Shown: positions 28,701-42,500 of the stretch, piece after piece
Numbering within the stretch: position 1 is the stretch's first letter
Layout of the letters: every line of letters starts with the position of its first letter
From: Loripinus fragilis
Taxonomy: Eukaryota; Mollusca; Bivalvia; Lucinida; Lucinidae
Direction: 5' to 3'
Assembly (NCBI GenBank): GCA_964019695.1
Contig: OZ026515.1
Coordinates: 41,469,994-41,533,993 of the forward strand
DNA length: 64,000 nucleotides
Position numbers and translations under genes: made by a program
Notes under the pieces: model-generated
Told to the model about the DNA's origin: nothing
Seen by the model: only the letters and a program-made list of their open reading frames with translations
Databases searched by the model: none

Positions 28701-31700
28701 ACTTGTTAAAGCTGATCTTCACATTATGGAAAAGGGGTTTCCAATGACATAATGTATGTACAGGTTATGTTTTGTGTTGATGATGAAATATACGTGAGCC
28801 ATTAATACATTGTATTATTATTTTCTCTTCTTAATGGAAACAATGGTATACTGTAAAAATAAGTGTAAGTTAATACAAAAAGCTGCCACCCCCTTTTCTT
28901 GCAAACTTCCCTACTAAAACAACGCGCAGCCTTTTAGTAAAGTTAGACACAGACATAAATTTCAACCTCTATCTTTTCTCTATATTCCGTGAACCAGCAA
29001 AGGTTCCAAGCATGAAGTTGTCAGTGAAGGATATAATTTACTCATTCTCTGCAGCTCGGATAATAAGAAAGAACGACAAAGGAGACATAATAAAACAAGA
29101 ATTGCTTACAGTACAGAGCTTAGTTTGTTCTTGATTTATAAAATAATGCAGGAAATTTTACCATCAATATCCATTTTAAAATACAAATAAATCAAGTTAA
29201 CATGATTATTATGAATTAAAAGTTTAAAGAGTGTTACTGCAATGCTATTATTCACTATTATACGACCCCCTTTACCGGGCTCGTCTTATCTTGTGTTTGA
29301 CCCGGATACAGGGAAATGAATTTGCTTCCATAAAGACCTATTTGTTTCTTATAAGAGAAATGATTGCTTTCGCGATCTGATACAACATAGATGTCATTTT
29401 GGATAAACAAGTCAAATGTTTTGAAAATCGCCCTTCAGCCAATATATTTTTAACCTAGTCTGCGTATCACTGCAGGGCAGTTAGAGCCGTTGTCTCTGTT
29501 AGTGTATTAACAACAGAATGCAAAGTTAAGCAGCATCCATAATCAATACCCTGGCCAAAACGCAACGTTGATGTTGGTTGGATAAATATCTATGACCTCA
29601 ACTCACCCCATGCTCTTTTCAGTGCCAAACATAGGTCAGTAACAATGACTTTCGGGAAGGAATTCTGATTTAGGTCAATACACCAGAAAAGTGAAAAACC
29701 AGCGGAATTCTCCATGCATTAAGTTTGCAAACGTCTGAACCATGCTATATAAAAATTATGATCCTTTTTTATATACCATATACCGTTTTTATATACCATA
29801 TACCGGATTATGCGATTTTGAATATATATTTTGTGGGGGCTCTTGTTTTGATCTACGCATGTCGCAAGCCCGTCGAGTAGACAAAAAACCCACAAAACCC
29901 CCACACAACCCCAAACAAAAACAACAACAATAACAAAAATAACACACAACAAATCAAGTGAGTATAGAATATAACCAGGAAATGCCACAACAACATATCA
30001 GAGACAAACTAATTCGTTCCCACAAAATATACTGTGAATTTGGAAATTTTCGCGAGAGTTTTATTTTCGCAAAACTTCGCATATGCGAAGTTTCGCGAAA
30101 AAAAACCCTCGCGAAATGGAGAACTCATTCTGTCCTTTACTGATATAGGTAGTTCGTGCCTTAGTCGCGAGTTTTAATCGTCGCAAATATGTCTTTTAAC
30201 GCTATTCGCGAAAATAAAATTCCCGCGAAAATTTCCGGATTTACAGTATCTCCACACAAATCAAATAACTTAAAAACATCATGATGTGAGAAGTAGTGCG
30301 CTGGAACTAATAAATTCTTTATTTAATATCATTGTTATTTACTCTTTCCATTTTAGAAATATAGGAAGAAGAATCTGATCTGTCATTTGACCCTGCAATG
30401 AACTCTGCTTCATTGATTTGACGCAGAATATGACTTATTGCTCGTATAAATCAAAATTATTAAACACAGAACGCTAGCATATAACTTGCAGTTAGCCATC
30501 ACATGTCATCCTTAACTCAAGATAATACAATATACGGCTGAGTAACTCAGATATGGAGTAAACAAACATCCATTTATTAACCAGTGCTCTAGACAAATAT
30601 ATTAAACACAAGCAACAAAAATAAATATGTAAACAAACAAACCAAAAAGTAAATAAGTATGATCATGAAATACCACAACCACATACTGCAGAACAACGCA
30701 CGGCAACGTGAGGAAGAGCCACAGGGCACTTACAATCAAAAGACATCAGGAAATCAATTAAAGCAAAGCAACCAGTTTCCTCTTTCTTCGTCAAGAAGAT
30801 TGCAAAACTAGAAAGCATACTAAGTAGTGCATAATAAAAACAAAGACCAAACATAGAACCCCCAAACATTTGGAGGAACATAAAACAATAAATAAACAGC
30901 AACAGATTCTCCCGCTTTAGACCGGACAGCAGCCTAAGCCACCTGGGGTTGGGGTTGGAGGGGGGGGGGGGCTTAAATGCATTTTGGTGAGGACAGATCG
31001 TCGCCCTAGAATCTGTTGTTGTGAAAACACAAAAAACTGTTTAGCTCGCATTGAGGCGTCCCAACTAATGCAATGCACCATCACAGAGGAACAATATAAT
31101 AAAACTAACACACTATGATGAAATCAAGTAAAGGGCTCACTACGCACCGACAGTCAGAGCTAATAAAACCTCAAGTTGGGCCACGGGTATGGAAAATGCC
31201 AAAATCACACGTCACAGAAAAATCAATGACACCACGAGGAAGAGCCAATAGAACGCAGGCAAATGAAAAGATGGACATAATCATTATAACAGAGTTCAAG
31301 TAAAGCAACCAGCTATGTTTGCAAAACTAGGAAGGACACAAATATTAACATTCTGCTCGTTTCATCGAATAGAGCAGAATATTTGTCTAGTCGGTACTAG
31401 CATTAACAAAGGTTGTGCAGTATATTATTACTCAGTCGTCATGCACGGACTGAGATTAATCAGGTATTTGTGAACGAAGTGTCGTGAAAAATCAGTTCTA
31501 AGGCGGCTTCACAGACGTGAGCAACACACAAAAAAGCGAAGGACGTTGGTCTATATTTCTGGAGTAAGAAGATAACATGGCATCGACCTAGGGTATTAAC
31601 AGCAGACAGAACGAGATGAACAAGTTGGTTTCTACAGAATTAAAAAGATAAGTGAAACTAAAAAACTTATTTTGTGAATTTTAGGTAGCAAAAGTGCGTC

Positions 31701-34700
31701 TGTCGCATCTGCAGATTATAACGCAAAAGGTAAATGCGTTCAATGTGTAGAAGATTGCATGTTCAAAAAATAGATGATTGTGACAGAAATCTAAACTATT
31801 ATTAAACGGTATATGAAGATGAAGAATTTAGCGAAAGGTACATTTTTTTATCTGAAACGCCTTTAAGCGGAGAATGTTGTATACTATAGAGCAAATAAAA
31901 ATAACGCAACACACTACATATATATTATGAAAGAATATACCAGGGATAACCCGATCATATTTTCAAACACGTTCATGTATAAAGATGTCAAGAGTAGGCT
32001 ATAAAAGTTTATCTGAAACGCTCAAAAGCGGAGTATGGTGTATAATATAGAGCAAATAAAAAATAACGCAACACACTTTATACGCATTATGAAAGAATAT
32101 ACCAATGATATCACGGTCATAGTTTCAAACATGTTCACGTATATAGACGTCAAGAGCAGGCTATACACGTTTATCTGAAACGCTCAAATGCGGAGAATGT
32201 TGTAAAATATAGAGCAAATCAAAAATAACGCAACACACTACATACACATTATGAAAGAATATACCAGGGATATCACGATCATAGTTTCAAACACAGTCAC
32301 TAATTTAGGCGTCAAGAGCAGGCTATATATCCTCATGAATTGGGGGGCATTTCCTGGTTTTGCAAAGAAGATACATTAATAATAATAATAATAGTTATAA
32401 TAATAATAAAATAAAATTGTTAAGTGAACGATGGAATCAATCACAGTTTTACATATAACTTTCTTACATTTCAGTTTCCAATATTTGGAACAACGACAGG
32501 TTATTAGAACCCACATTGGCTAGAAAGTAGTTGGCGATTATTTACATCTGGAGGTCGCCAGTGATGAGGAGGATCAGAAACACATTTGAAGAGCTCAATA
32601 CAAGTTGGCATTGGAAATTTGAAAGTCCATATTTAAAGCACATTGTAAAGATAAGTACAGACAGCAGTTTTTCTTGTTTTCATCAGACAGACATTTCAGA
32701 TATAAAGTTTGTTTTAAGATGCGAATCTTGGCGCTATACATAGGTTGGTAGTACAGATCAGTTAGATCATGAGAGACGATAACAAAGGTGGGTGGATTTG
32801 CTGAGAGTAAGTACAGATGAATCCCCATGAAATAGGCTAAATATTAATATAAATAGATGCATGGTCATATTAGTACTTTACGTTGGTTATAGAAGAGGAT
32901 TACACTTTATCTATCTATTTGCTGTACTGATCGCGACAATTACTGTTGTTGTTTTTTTGCCAGAGAGTGGTTATCTTAAAAAAGATGGAAATTTCTGGCA
33001 TGTAAAGAGGTCTTACAGTAATAAGACAAACAAGAGATCCACTCATTACTATCTTAGAAATGTATTCTCAAAATTGAAACGTAGCCTCGTGCTATTAACA
33101 CTCTACTGTAAAAATTAACACGGCACAAAGCATATATTAGTACTGGATTGTAATAGCATAAGCAATAATTTGCATAAATCTAAGTTTAAAATACAAAAAA
33201 AAAAAAAGTTGCAAGATAACATGACAACCACTTCAAAACGATATTTCATGAACTAATTTGAAAATGGTGAGGCTTATATTAATTACATGGATAAAGCTCA
33301 GTCAAATGGAATGGTTTCAGCTTTCTCATGGTCAGACGCAGGTAAGGAAGCATTTTACATACAGAATTCTTTACTGGAATTGGCGAGCATTGGTCAAATA
33401 TTGTGGAAAGTTTTAACAGTGATGTTATTATGGTGGTAAACGGTCAAAGAATAACTGCATTTGTAAATGACTGTTTGTGTGGAATCAAAGCTATATCGCA
33501 GTATGTATTTAAATTTTGCTCATAGGCAGCCCTTATTCCTGATATTGATTTTTTTTTCTTTATTTAATGAAATTTGGATTTCTTCTGTTTGAAGAAAATA
33601 ATCAATTGAACCGTTTATGCATGTCAAATGATTCATACATTTCTTCTGCTTGAAAAATGGGTAGGTTTATGTATGCTGGAAGATGGAGAAAATGTAAAAG
33701 ATAATCAAAGAAAGGAGATTTCAATTAGAAACATAAAGTTATCAGAGTGTACGAGCAGAAATCGCTGCATCCACAGTAGAATATATGTTAGAGACATGTC
33801 AGTTAAAGGTACGCTTGTTAGAATAAGAATGAGTCATTCACCTTTGAAAAGGGGTCAGTTGTTTTAAAGGCGTAGTCGTTAAAAGCTAACGTCAGAGTAT
33901 TGAAAGAGAATACTGCATTCGATTCTGAATTATTTGCAAAAGAAAAACGGTGATATATGTTGGCTATGCATATATGGACAATGTTATAAATAGTGAGACA
34001 TAATCAAAAAATCCAAATACGCTTGCAGTGTGATTGATTTTCCCAGAAGTGGAAATTCAAAGGTTATTTCCCAAGGTAAGAATATATATCATAGGAGCAG
34101 TAGATTTATGTGAGAAGAACAAACTTTCCTCATAAGAGAGCTCTAAAAATCGGTTGGTGACTAGGTCACATTTCATTTCCCAGAAGAGGAAACAAGAAGT
34201 TCCCCAGAAGTGGAAAAAGGTATTTATCTGGTATAAGGTAATTTTGAGATTGCCCAGGAGGTGGAAACGATTTTCCCAGAAGGGGGGAAAGTATTTACCT
34301 GGTAGAAGGTTATTTTCAAAGGTAAGAATATATATCATAGGAGCTGTAGATTTATGTTGGAAGAGCAAACTTTCCTCATAAGAGAGCTCAAAAATCGGTT
34401 GGTGACCAGGTCACATGTCCAATCCCCAGAAGTGGAAATATGAAGTTCCCCAGAAGAGGAAAAAGGTATTTATCTGGTATATGGTACTAATTGAGATTTC
34501 CCAGGAAGGGGAAGCGAGTTCCCCAGAAATGGGAAAAGTGTATTTATCTGGTAAAAGGTAACATTTTGAGATTTCCCAGGAAGTGGAAACGAGTTCCCGG
34601 GAAGTGGAAATGGTATTTAACTGGAAGAAGGTTATTTTCAAAGGTAAGAATATATATCATAGGAGCTGTAGATTTATGTTGGAAGAGCAAACTTTCCTCA

Positions 34701-35792
34701 TAAGAGAGCTCAAAATTCGATTGGTGACTAAGTCACATGTCATTTCCCAAGAAGGGGAAACATGAAATTCCCTTGAAGTGGAAAAAGGTATTCATCTGGT
34801 ATCAGGTTATAATTGAGATTGCCCAGGAAGTAGAAACGAGTTCTCCCAGAAGTGGGAAAAAGGTATTAACCTGGTAGAAGGTTAATTCCAAAGGTAAGAA
34901 AACATGACATAGGAGCAGTAGATTAATGTGGGAAAAGCAAACTATCCTCATAAGAGAGCTTTAAAATTGGTTGGTGACTAGGTCATATGTCCATTCCCCA
35001 GAAGTGGAAATATGAAGTTCCCCAGAAGTGGAAAAAGGTATTTATCTGGTATATGGTACTAATTGAGATTTCCCAGGAAGGGGAAGCGAGTTCCCCAGAA
35101 ATGGGAAAAGTGTATTTATCTGGTAAAAGGTAACAATTTGGGGTTTCCCAGGAAGTAGAAATGAGTTCCCGGGAAGTGGAAATGGTATTTAACTGGTAGA
35201 AGGTAACAATTGAGATTTCCCAGGAAGTGGAAACGAGTTCCCCGGAAGTGGAACGTGGTATTTACCTGGTAGAAGGTAATATTTGAGATTTCCCAGGAAG
35301 TGGAAACGAGTTCCCCGGAAGTGGAAAATGGTATTTACCTGGTTACAATTGAGATTTCCCAGGAGTGGAAACGAGTTCCCCGGAAGTGGAACTTGGTATT
35401 TACCTGGTAGAAGGTAATAATTGAGATTTCCCAGGAAGTGGAAACGAGTTCCCCGGAAGTGGAAAAAGTTATTTACCTGTTAACAGATAATAACAGATTT
35501 CCCCGGAAGCGGAAGTCAGGTTGAAAATGCAGACTGAAGGTCTTGATTTTCTAAAGATGCAAAAGTCCCTTAGAGCAAAATCAATGAACAAATAAAAAAA
35601 AAATAAAAAAAAAAAAAATAAAAAATCTCAGATGAAAATAAGGGTAGACTTTCAAACAACGAAGTATTTGGTTTTAGTATGTAAGTATGGTTTTGGGAGA
35701 GAAAATGTCCTCCATATGAACAAAGATGGAGGAGTAAATATGGTTGTATAGAGCAGTATTTAGAAGATAAAAAATGAGGTCAATGTTTATTA

Positions 35793-35831
<39 letters not shown>

Positions 35832-38800
35832 TATTCACTCATAAAAAATCAGGAGTAGAAAAGGTGATTTTCAAAATATTGCCATGATGGTAAGTTACGT
35901 GAAATATCAAAATTAAAATGTCAGTAAAATGGATATGGTATATTTCTAATGAGCAATGCGTTTATTTATGTCAGAGAAAGAAGAAAATTAAATTGACTGA
36001 TATATGGGATCACAAACAAATGACAAGTTCAGTGTTTATTATAACGTAGATACAAATAAGTTAATTCCAGATGAGTTCCCAGTATAGAAGTTGCCCGATT
36101 ATTAGCTCAGTATCAGAGTTAGCAGAGGGGAACTGTTGAGTATAATAGATATGGCAGTTTGTTGTACTTTAAGAGTTTCAGACCAGCCGTTTGCACCTGA
36201 TTATCTAATTTTAATAGGCGATACATTTAGCAAAACAAAAGTAAATAAATAAGTAACTAAAATGAGTACCAGATACAGCCATTTTAATCAGACAAAGTAT
36301 TATATGCAAATGGGCATGAAAACAATGATATTTTTGGAAAATAAATTTTAGATTCCAGCATGATTGCGATGAAAATAAGAATAATATGTTTTGACAATAA
36401 GGCTATTTGTATATGGCTATTTGTTTTCATTTGTTGCAGGTATTGGCTCAATCAGAAACATACAGCATCATCTGTTTTGACAAAGGGATTTAGAAGGGAC
36501 TTTCTGAGTAAATCTCAACACATTGTGTCCTGAAGCAAGCGGAAGTACAGATAAGTACACGTATACCACGTGTTTTAAGCACTGTCCGCTGGAAGTCACC
36601 TGACAGTAAAATAAGTACGTTAAAGATTTTGGAGACAAACTGTTAAAATCACAGAGGTGATGTCTATGTGAGGCATTGTGATGTGACTTATTAGAATCTA
36701 TACAAAATTTTGTCGCTCTCTTTCTAACATTTGTATTTTCTAAGCGCGCCAACATGCAAACTGTGTTTGTTTTCTTTGTTAGAGTAAAGAATGGACTTAA
36801 CATTCTGCTCGTTTCATCGAATAGAGCAGAATATTTGTCTAGTCGGTACTAGCATTAACAAAGGTTGTGCAGTATATTATTACTCAGTCGTCATGCACGG
36901 ACTGAGATTAATCAGGTATTTGTGAACGAAGTGTCGTGAAAAATCAGTTCTAAGGCGGCTTCACAGACGTGAGCAACACACAAAATTTTGTATAGATTCG
37001 AGCAAGAGATCTTGCCGTGTTGATTTGCACGTCGTCATTGCTATGTGGTATACTGCACTGTTAAAATCACAGCAAGTTTTCGCCAAACAAAAAATAGAAA
37101 GTTTGGTGTCATGTGGGCTGGACGGCAGGTACTTCGGCAATGAGAAGATCTAAGGGTTAAGTAAGCTGTGTTACTGGCAGGGCTTTTACAAGCACTTCTT
37201 AAATAGATCTCATCAAGGTCTACAATGTCCTTCCATGTCACGCTGCTCATTTGCTCACATTAAAGCGCGCCAACATGCAAACTGTGTTTGTTTTCTTTGT
37301 TAGAGTAAAGAATGGACACTGTATTACAAAACGAAGGCAAAACAAAAAGGCATCAAACTTAACACGTTATTGGACGCTGATATTGAGCAATTACTTTGTC
37401 CAGGATTTTGCTCGAAAAATCATAGCACATCTAAATTGGCCTCTCAAGGAACAACGTTTATGTTTCATTTCGATGCTCATACTCAGTTATATGGTAGGAT
37501 ACAAGTTACTGCACCTTTGTGGAGGTTTTGATTAAACAAAAATGGTTCGGTCATACTTGTAAGCCTCGGATAGCATTAACATGTTGCTTGATCACCATTT
37601 CTCACCGTCCGTATTCTTGATTAAATGAATATGAGCCGCGACATGAGATTTCCAACAATGTGGTATGTGCGACCAACAAAGGCTCAGACCAGCCTGCGCT
37701 AAAGCGCAGTCTGATCAGAGCCTTTGCTCGTCGCTTGAATATTATATGAATGTTAAGCTACTGACTGAATCATCATTTGGAGTTTCGAAGCTTAAAAGGA
37801 GGCTTCACATGCTCGTCTGAGTCTACACATGTCAAAATGTCACATTGTTGGAAATCACATGTCGCGGCTCAATTATTATGAAGGGGTAAAACTAATCAAG
37901 ATTTGGTGCCAATAGGGAGACCTTCATTTCTTGGTAAGCCTGAAAAACATATTTCGAAAACTATAAACTGAGGACCACATTTCCCGTCAAAAAATATTAT
38001 TTTCAACAATAAAAGTATCACAAATACATACAAGGGGCATTTGGAAAGTTCTTAGCATGGTCTTTTATCTCAGTAACCGATTTACAAAACCTATCATGTT
38101 TGGTATCATTTTAAAGATGGCTCTTTAAAATATGTTATGGCACAAATATCATGAGGATATTATAATGCGGACACGAAAAATATTATTGTAAATACATGTA
38201 CTGTTTGTATACTGGAAAACGCAAAATATCAGTGGAAAATATAACATTTTACCTTTTGAAAAGTGTGCAGAACATTAACAATAGTTCATGAAATTAGATA
38301 ATTTTGCACCATTTGGTAGGCCACAATCTGGTACAGTTATTACACGATTGATGATGGAGTTGGATGTTTCTAATAACTAAATACCGGAACAGCAATACCA
38401 AAGCCGTCTAGAAAGCAAAGCAATGCGCTAATTTTTTCGACTATAAATCGCATGTCACAATGCACATATTTTGAAAATATTTTTACCGGCAGAATTTAAA
38501 AAATGCCATGCGTTGGTATTTTCGTCAAGCACACTTTATGGTCTTTGTATTGAAACCAAAATGAATTTTGTAAACCAGAACAAAGGGAAAATAACTCTTA
38601 TAATCTTCCCATGGGGCAGAGTAAGTTTAGCGATGACGTTCTGGTTCATTGCAATTGAAAACGGTGGCAAACAAAAAAGTAAAAATACATTGAGAGTAGA
38701 AATCAATCAATTTTGTGATGGTTAACGCGATACCATGAGAATTTCTTATGCCATCGACAAAATGTGAGGGGTTAACTTACCCCACCCACTTCTTGAAAAG

Positions 38801-39531
38801 TAGGGGTAGTGTTATTAGGAACAATTTTCTTGAATACAGAACAACACCAGCCACACTTTTTGCGCGACAAATTGATTTTTAATCATTGTTCGCTACAAAT
38901 AAAGCAAAAAACATACCCGATGGGCACTTTTCGTGCTCCTGTAGTGACAAAATTTATAGTATTACTAAGAGTATAAAGAAAAATCGAAAAAAGTCCTATT
39001 TTTGAAAGTTTATCATTTCTCTATTAGTCAACATTTTCCAAATGTAAAGGTGGTAGTCGTGCAAGCAGTGATCGCATAATATATTCTATTAAAAAATAGT
39101 TGGCACCAAATCGTTAATTTGTCAAATCATGATCGCAAATGAGGTCCCCAATTTTCCTTCGCTTTTTTTCTAAGTATTTTGCTTAAAATTTCCGCCAGTA
39201 TATAAGCCTCTACTCATTTTGAGCATGTGCTGCACGTGCACGCTAAATCCTTTTTCGACAAAAATCAAACCATCAAGTAGTCGTTGAATTCTAGTTTCCA
39301 AAAATGTATAATTTGATAGCATTTTATCAAAGCATTGTAGAGTTATGATGCCATGCTAAGAACTTTCCAAATGACCCTCGTATGTACTTCATGATGCGCT
39401 GCCACAGAATAAACTTAGTTAAAAAAAACTTGGCTCTCGTTGTGTTGTCACTTTCCCATTGGTATCCTGTGTCAGGTGTGGTGCTTGATTGTATCGATTC
39501 CTGATCTTTGCCCTCTTTCTCACTTTGCGCG

Positions 39532-39573
<42 letters not shown>

Positions 39574-42500
39574 GGCATTTACTAGTCGTATACACTTGAA
39601 ATAAACTGGAATCGGGCAATTTTGAAAAAAACAAAACCATTCTACTTTCATCCCAAGACAAACATATGACGTTTTAAATCCAATTCCATACCATCTACAT
39701 TAAGGAGTATTTTAGAGTGCCCTTGGAGATTCATAAAAAGCTTTAAGTTTACATTCTCATCTAAATTTCCATTTATTATATCCTGAATTATTTGTCTTTG
39801 TAGTAGTATGATAGAAAAGTATTTAAATCCAAAACCTTTAAAAGTTATTGTAGATACAATGACAGAGCTGAAACGACTAAACATAGATTCTCTGTATATT
39901 GTTTGTTTGTTTGATTTGATTCTATACGTCCCATCAACAATCTTTCAGTTAAACAGGGACGGGTCTTCCTGGGTTGAACCAGTACTAAGCTAGGATAAAT
40001 GTGTCTTGCTCAAGGACCACAACGCAGTGACGCCGGTGAGGCTCGAACCAGAGGCCCCTCGGTCTGGAGTCAAGCACTCTACCACTGAGCCACTGCGCTC
40101 CCTAGATTCTCAGTAAGAATAAAACAATCCGATAGGGTCCTGGCACGCTACTGTGTGTGTAAAGCAGGCATAACCCCCAAACAGCAAAACAAGCCTTTAA
40201 ATCTCAGAGCTTTGTAGAAATTACAAAGAAAAAAGTGAAAAATAAGCATATTTGGCTGATCATTCCTTCAAAATGTGTTTATCAAATTTCTGAAATTAAC
40301 ATATGTGTATACTGTGCCAAATTTGCTTTATATGAGAGAGTAAGATAACATAAGGTATATTACACACATGAGTAGCACGTGGCTGTTAAAATAAGGAGAT
40401 TTTGGCAATTTTCCAAATATGGAATAAATGGATTTTACATACTTTAAAGCAGTTTTTGATATTTTTTTGCAGAAGTGTTCCAGAAAAAGCACTGATATGA
40501 ATATAAAAAGCAATATATATTCTGTTAGAAACAATAAAATCTGGCTAGAGAAATCAAAAATGTAAGGTCAATGGAAAAAAACCTTTTCAAAACGTTTTAA
40601 AATTTGGTATTTTCTCATGTTTTGGACCAATATCTGGATGGGTAAATGAAAGATAATAAGAAAGCAAGCCCTACATGCATTACGAACAACACATAAGTTA
40701 ACAAACACAATACTAAAATGGATGAAGTTATTTGAATTATAAAAGCCAATGTCAAGGTCATCAAATTTTTAAAATTTCAAAATTTTTAAAAAAATTTGGT
40801 TTTTCACATGTTTGGAACAATATTTAGATGAGTAAATGAAAAAAAAGCAACTAGTCTATGCATTAAAGGTCTTGTGAATCTTCAAAAACATTTTTGAAAC
40901 TCTTCATTATTTAAATGACAATGATGAGAAAACCAAAATGATGAAAACCCCATCTTAAAATTCAAACCAAGTCAAAAGTTATGCAAGTTTTAAAATTATG
41001 CAAATTAGCATATAAGCCCCGCCCACATTATTGTTTCGAGATGATTTTTTCTAAAGGTCATATTTTATGTAGTGTGATTTCTAAGCAATTAAAAACAGTA
41101 CAATTTAGCTTTTATATGCAAATTTTGTATTTTATCATACTGAATCATTTTCAGCAAATAAAATATTAAATATTGTTAAAATAAATGAAATATATTAAAT
41201 TTAATATTTCAAAAGCTCAAATGACGTCATATGAGCCTCTCGCATATTTTCATCTAATTAAATTTTGAAACCTTCATAACTTGGTAACTATTTGAAATTT
41301 CTTGATGGGGCTTTCAGCATTCTGTTTCTCTCATTACTGGCTTTCAATCAATAGGAATTTAAAAAAAAAATTTTTTGAAAGTTCACATGACCTATAAGAA
41401 CAACAGACCAGTTACTAAAAGCAATATTTAAATGAATTAAAATATTTGAATGCAAGGTTCACTGTCAAGGTCATCAAAAGTAGAAAATCAAAATGTGGGG
41501 AAACTGTGATTTTCACATGTTTTGGAAGAAAAATATTAGATAGGAACATGAAACCAATAAGAAAGCCACTAGTCCTTGTATTAAGAAGAACACACCAGTT
41601 AACAATAGCAATACTAAAATGGATGATAAAATGGATGAATATATTTGCATGTGAAGGTCAAAGTCAATGTGCAAATTCAAAATGCAGAAAATCTGAGATT
41701 TTCACATGTTTTGGAACAATGTTTTGATAGATACATGAAAGAGCATATGAAAACAACTAATCTATGGATTAAGAACAACACATCATGTAACAAAAGTAAT
41801 ATTAGAATGGATGACAAAATTAAACGTGAAGGTGAAGATCATCAAATGTAGAATTTGGAAAAAAAATTGGATTTTCATATGTTTTGGGCCAATATTTGGT
41901 TGGGTAAATGAAAGAAAGTAAATATGAGACTGGACTATGGAATAAGAACAACGCATTCGTTAACAATTAAAGCAAGACTCAAATGGATGAAGCAAATTCA
42001 AATGTAAAGATCAATGTCGATGCCACCAAATATAGAAATTCAAAAACTGGGATTTTCACATATTTTAGAACAATATTTGGACAGGTACATTGATGATTAT
42101 AAGACAACAACTAGTCTATGGATTAAGAACAACGTATCAGTTAATAAAAAGGAGTACGTAGATTAATGAAAAGATATAAATGTGAAGGTCAAGGACATCA
42201 AATGTAGAATTCAAACTGCGGAAAACTTGGATTTTCACATGTTTTGGAAAACACTTGGATAGGTACATGGAAGATCATCATAAATACATATAGTCTATGG
42301 AATGAGATTAACGTATCAGTTAGCGAAAGCAATGCTCAAATGGATGAAATTATTTGAATGTGAAGGTCAATGTCATTAAATGTAGAAATTCAAATGCGGA
42401 AAAACTGAGATTTTCACATGTTTTGAAACAATATTTGTAAAGGTAAATGGTTTTAATGAAAATCGTTTCGCAATAAAAATTATGGGTTTTTTGAGTGAAG

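Noticed and set aside
34057..34765. Cluster of 60-103-codon frames on both strands
   Set aside because: All are readings of the GGAAGTGGAAA minisatellite; mirror frames on both strands and module periodicity explain them.
37041..37250. 69-codon minus-strand ORF near the duplicated segments
   Set aside because: No domain recognised; bracketed by duplicated non-coding sequence.
38471..38725. 84-codon frame as mariner transposase
   Set aside because: No SDY, catalytic aspartate spacing or helix-turn-helix wording could be read in it.
40029..40103. Functional tRNA gene
   Set aside because: A- and B-boxes are present, but the acceptor stem does not close and the sequence continues into a SINE body shared with 48560-48782.
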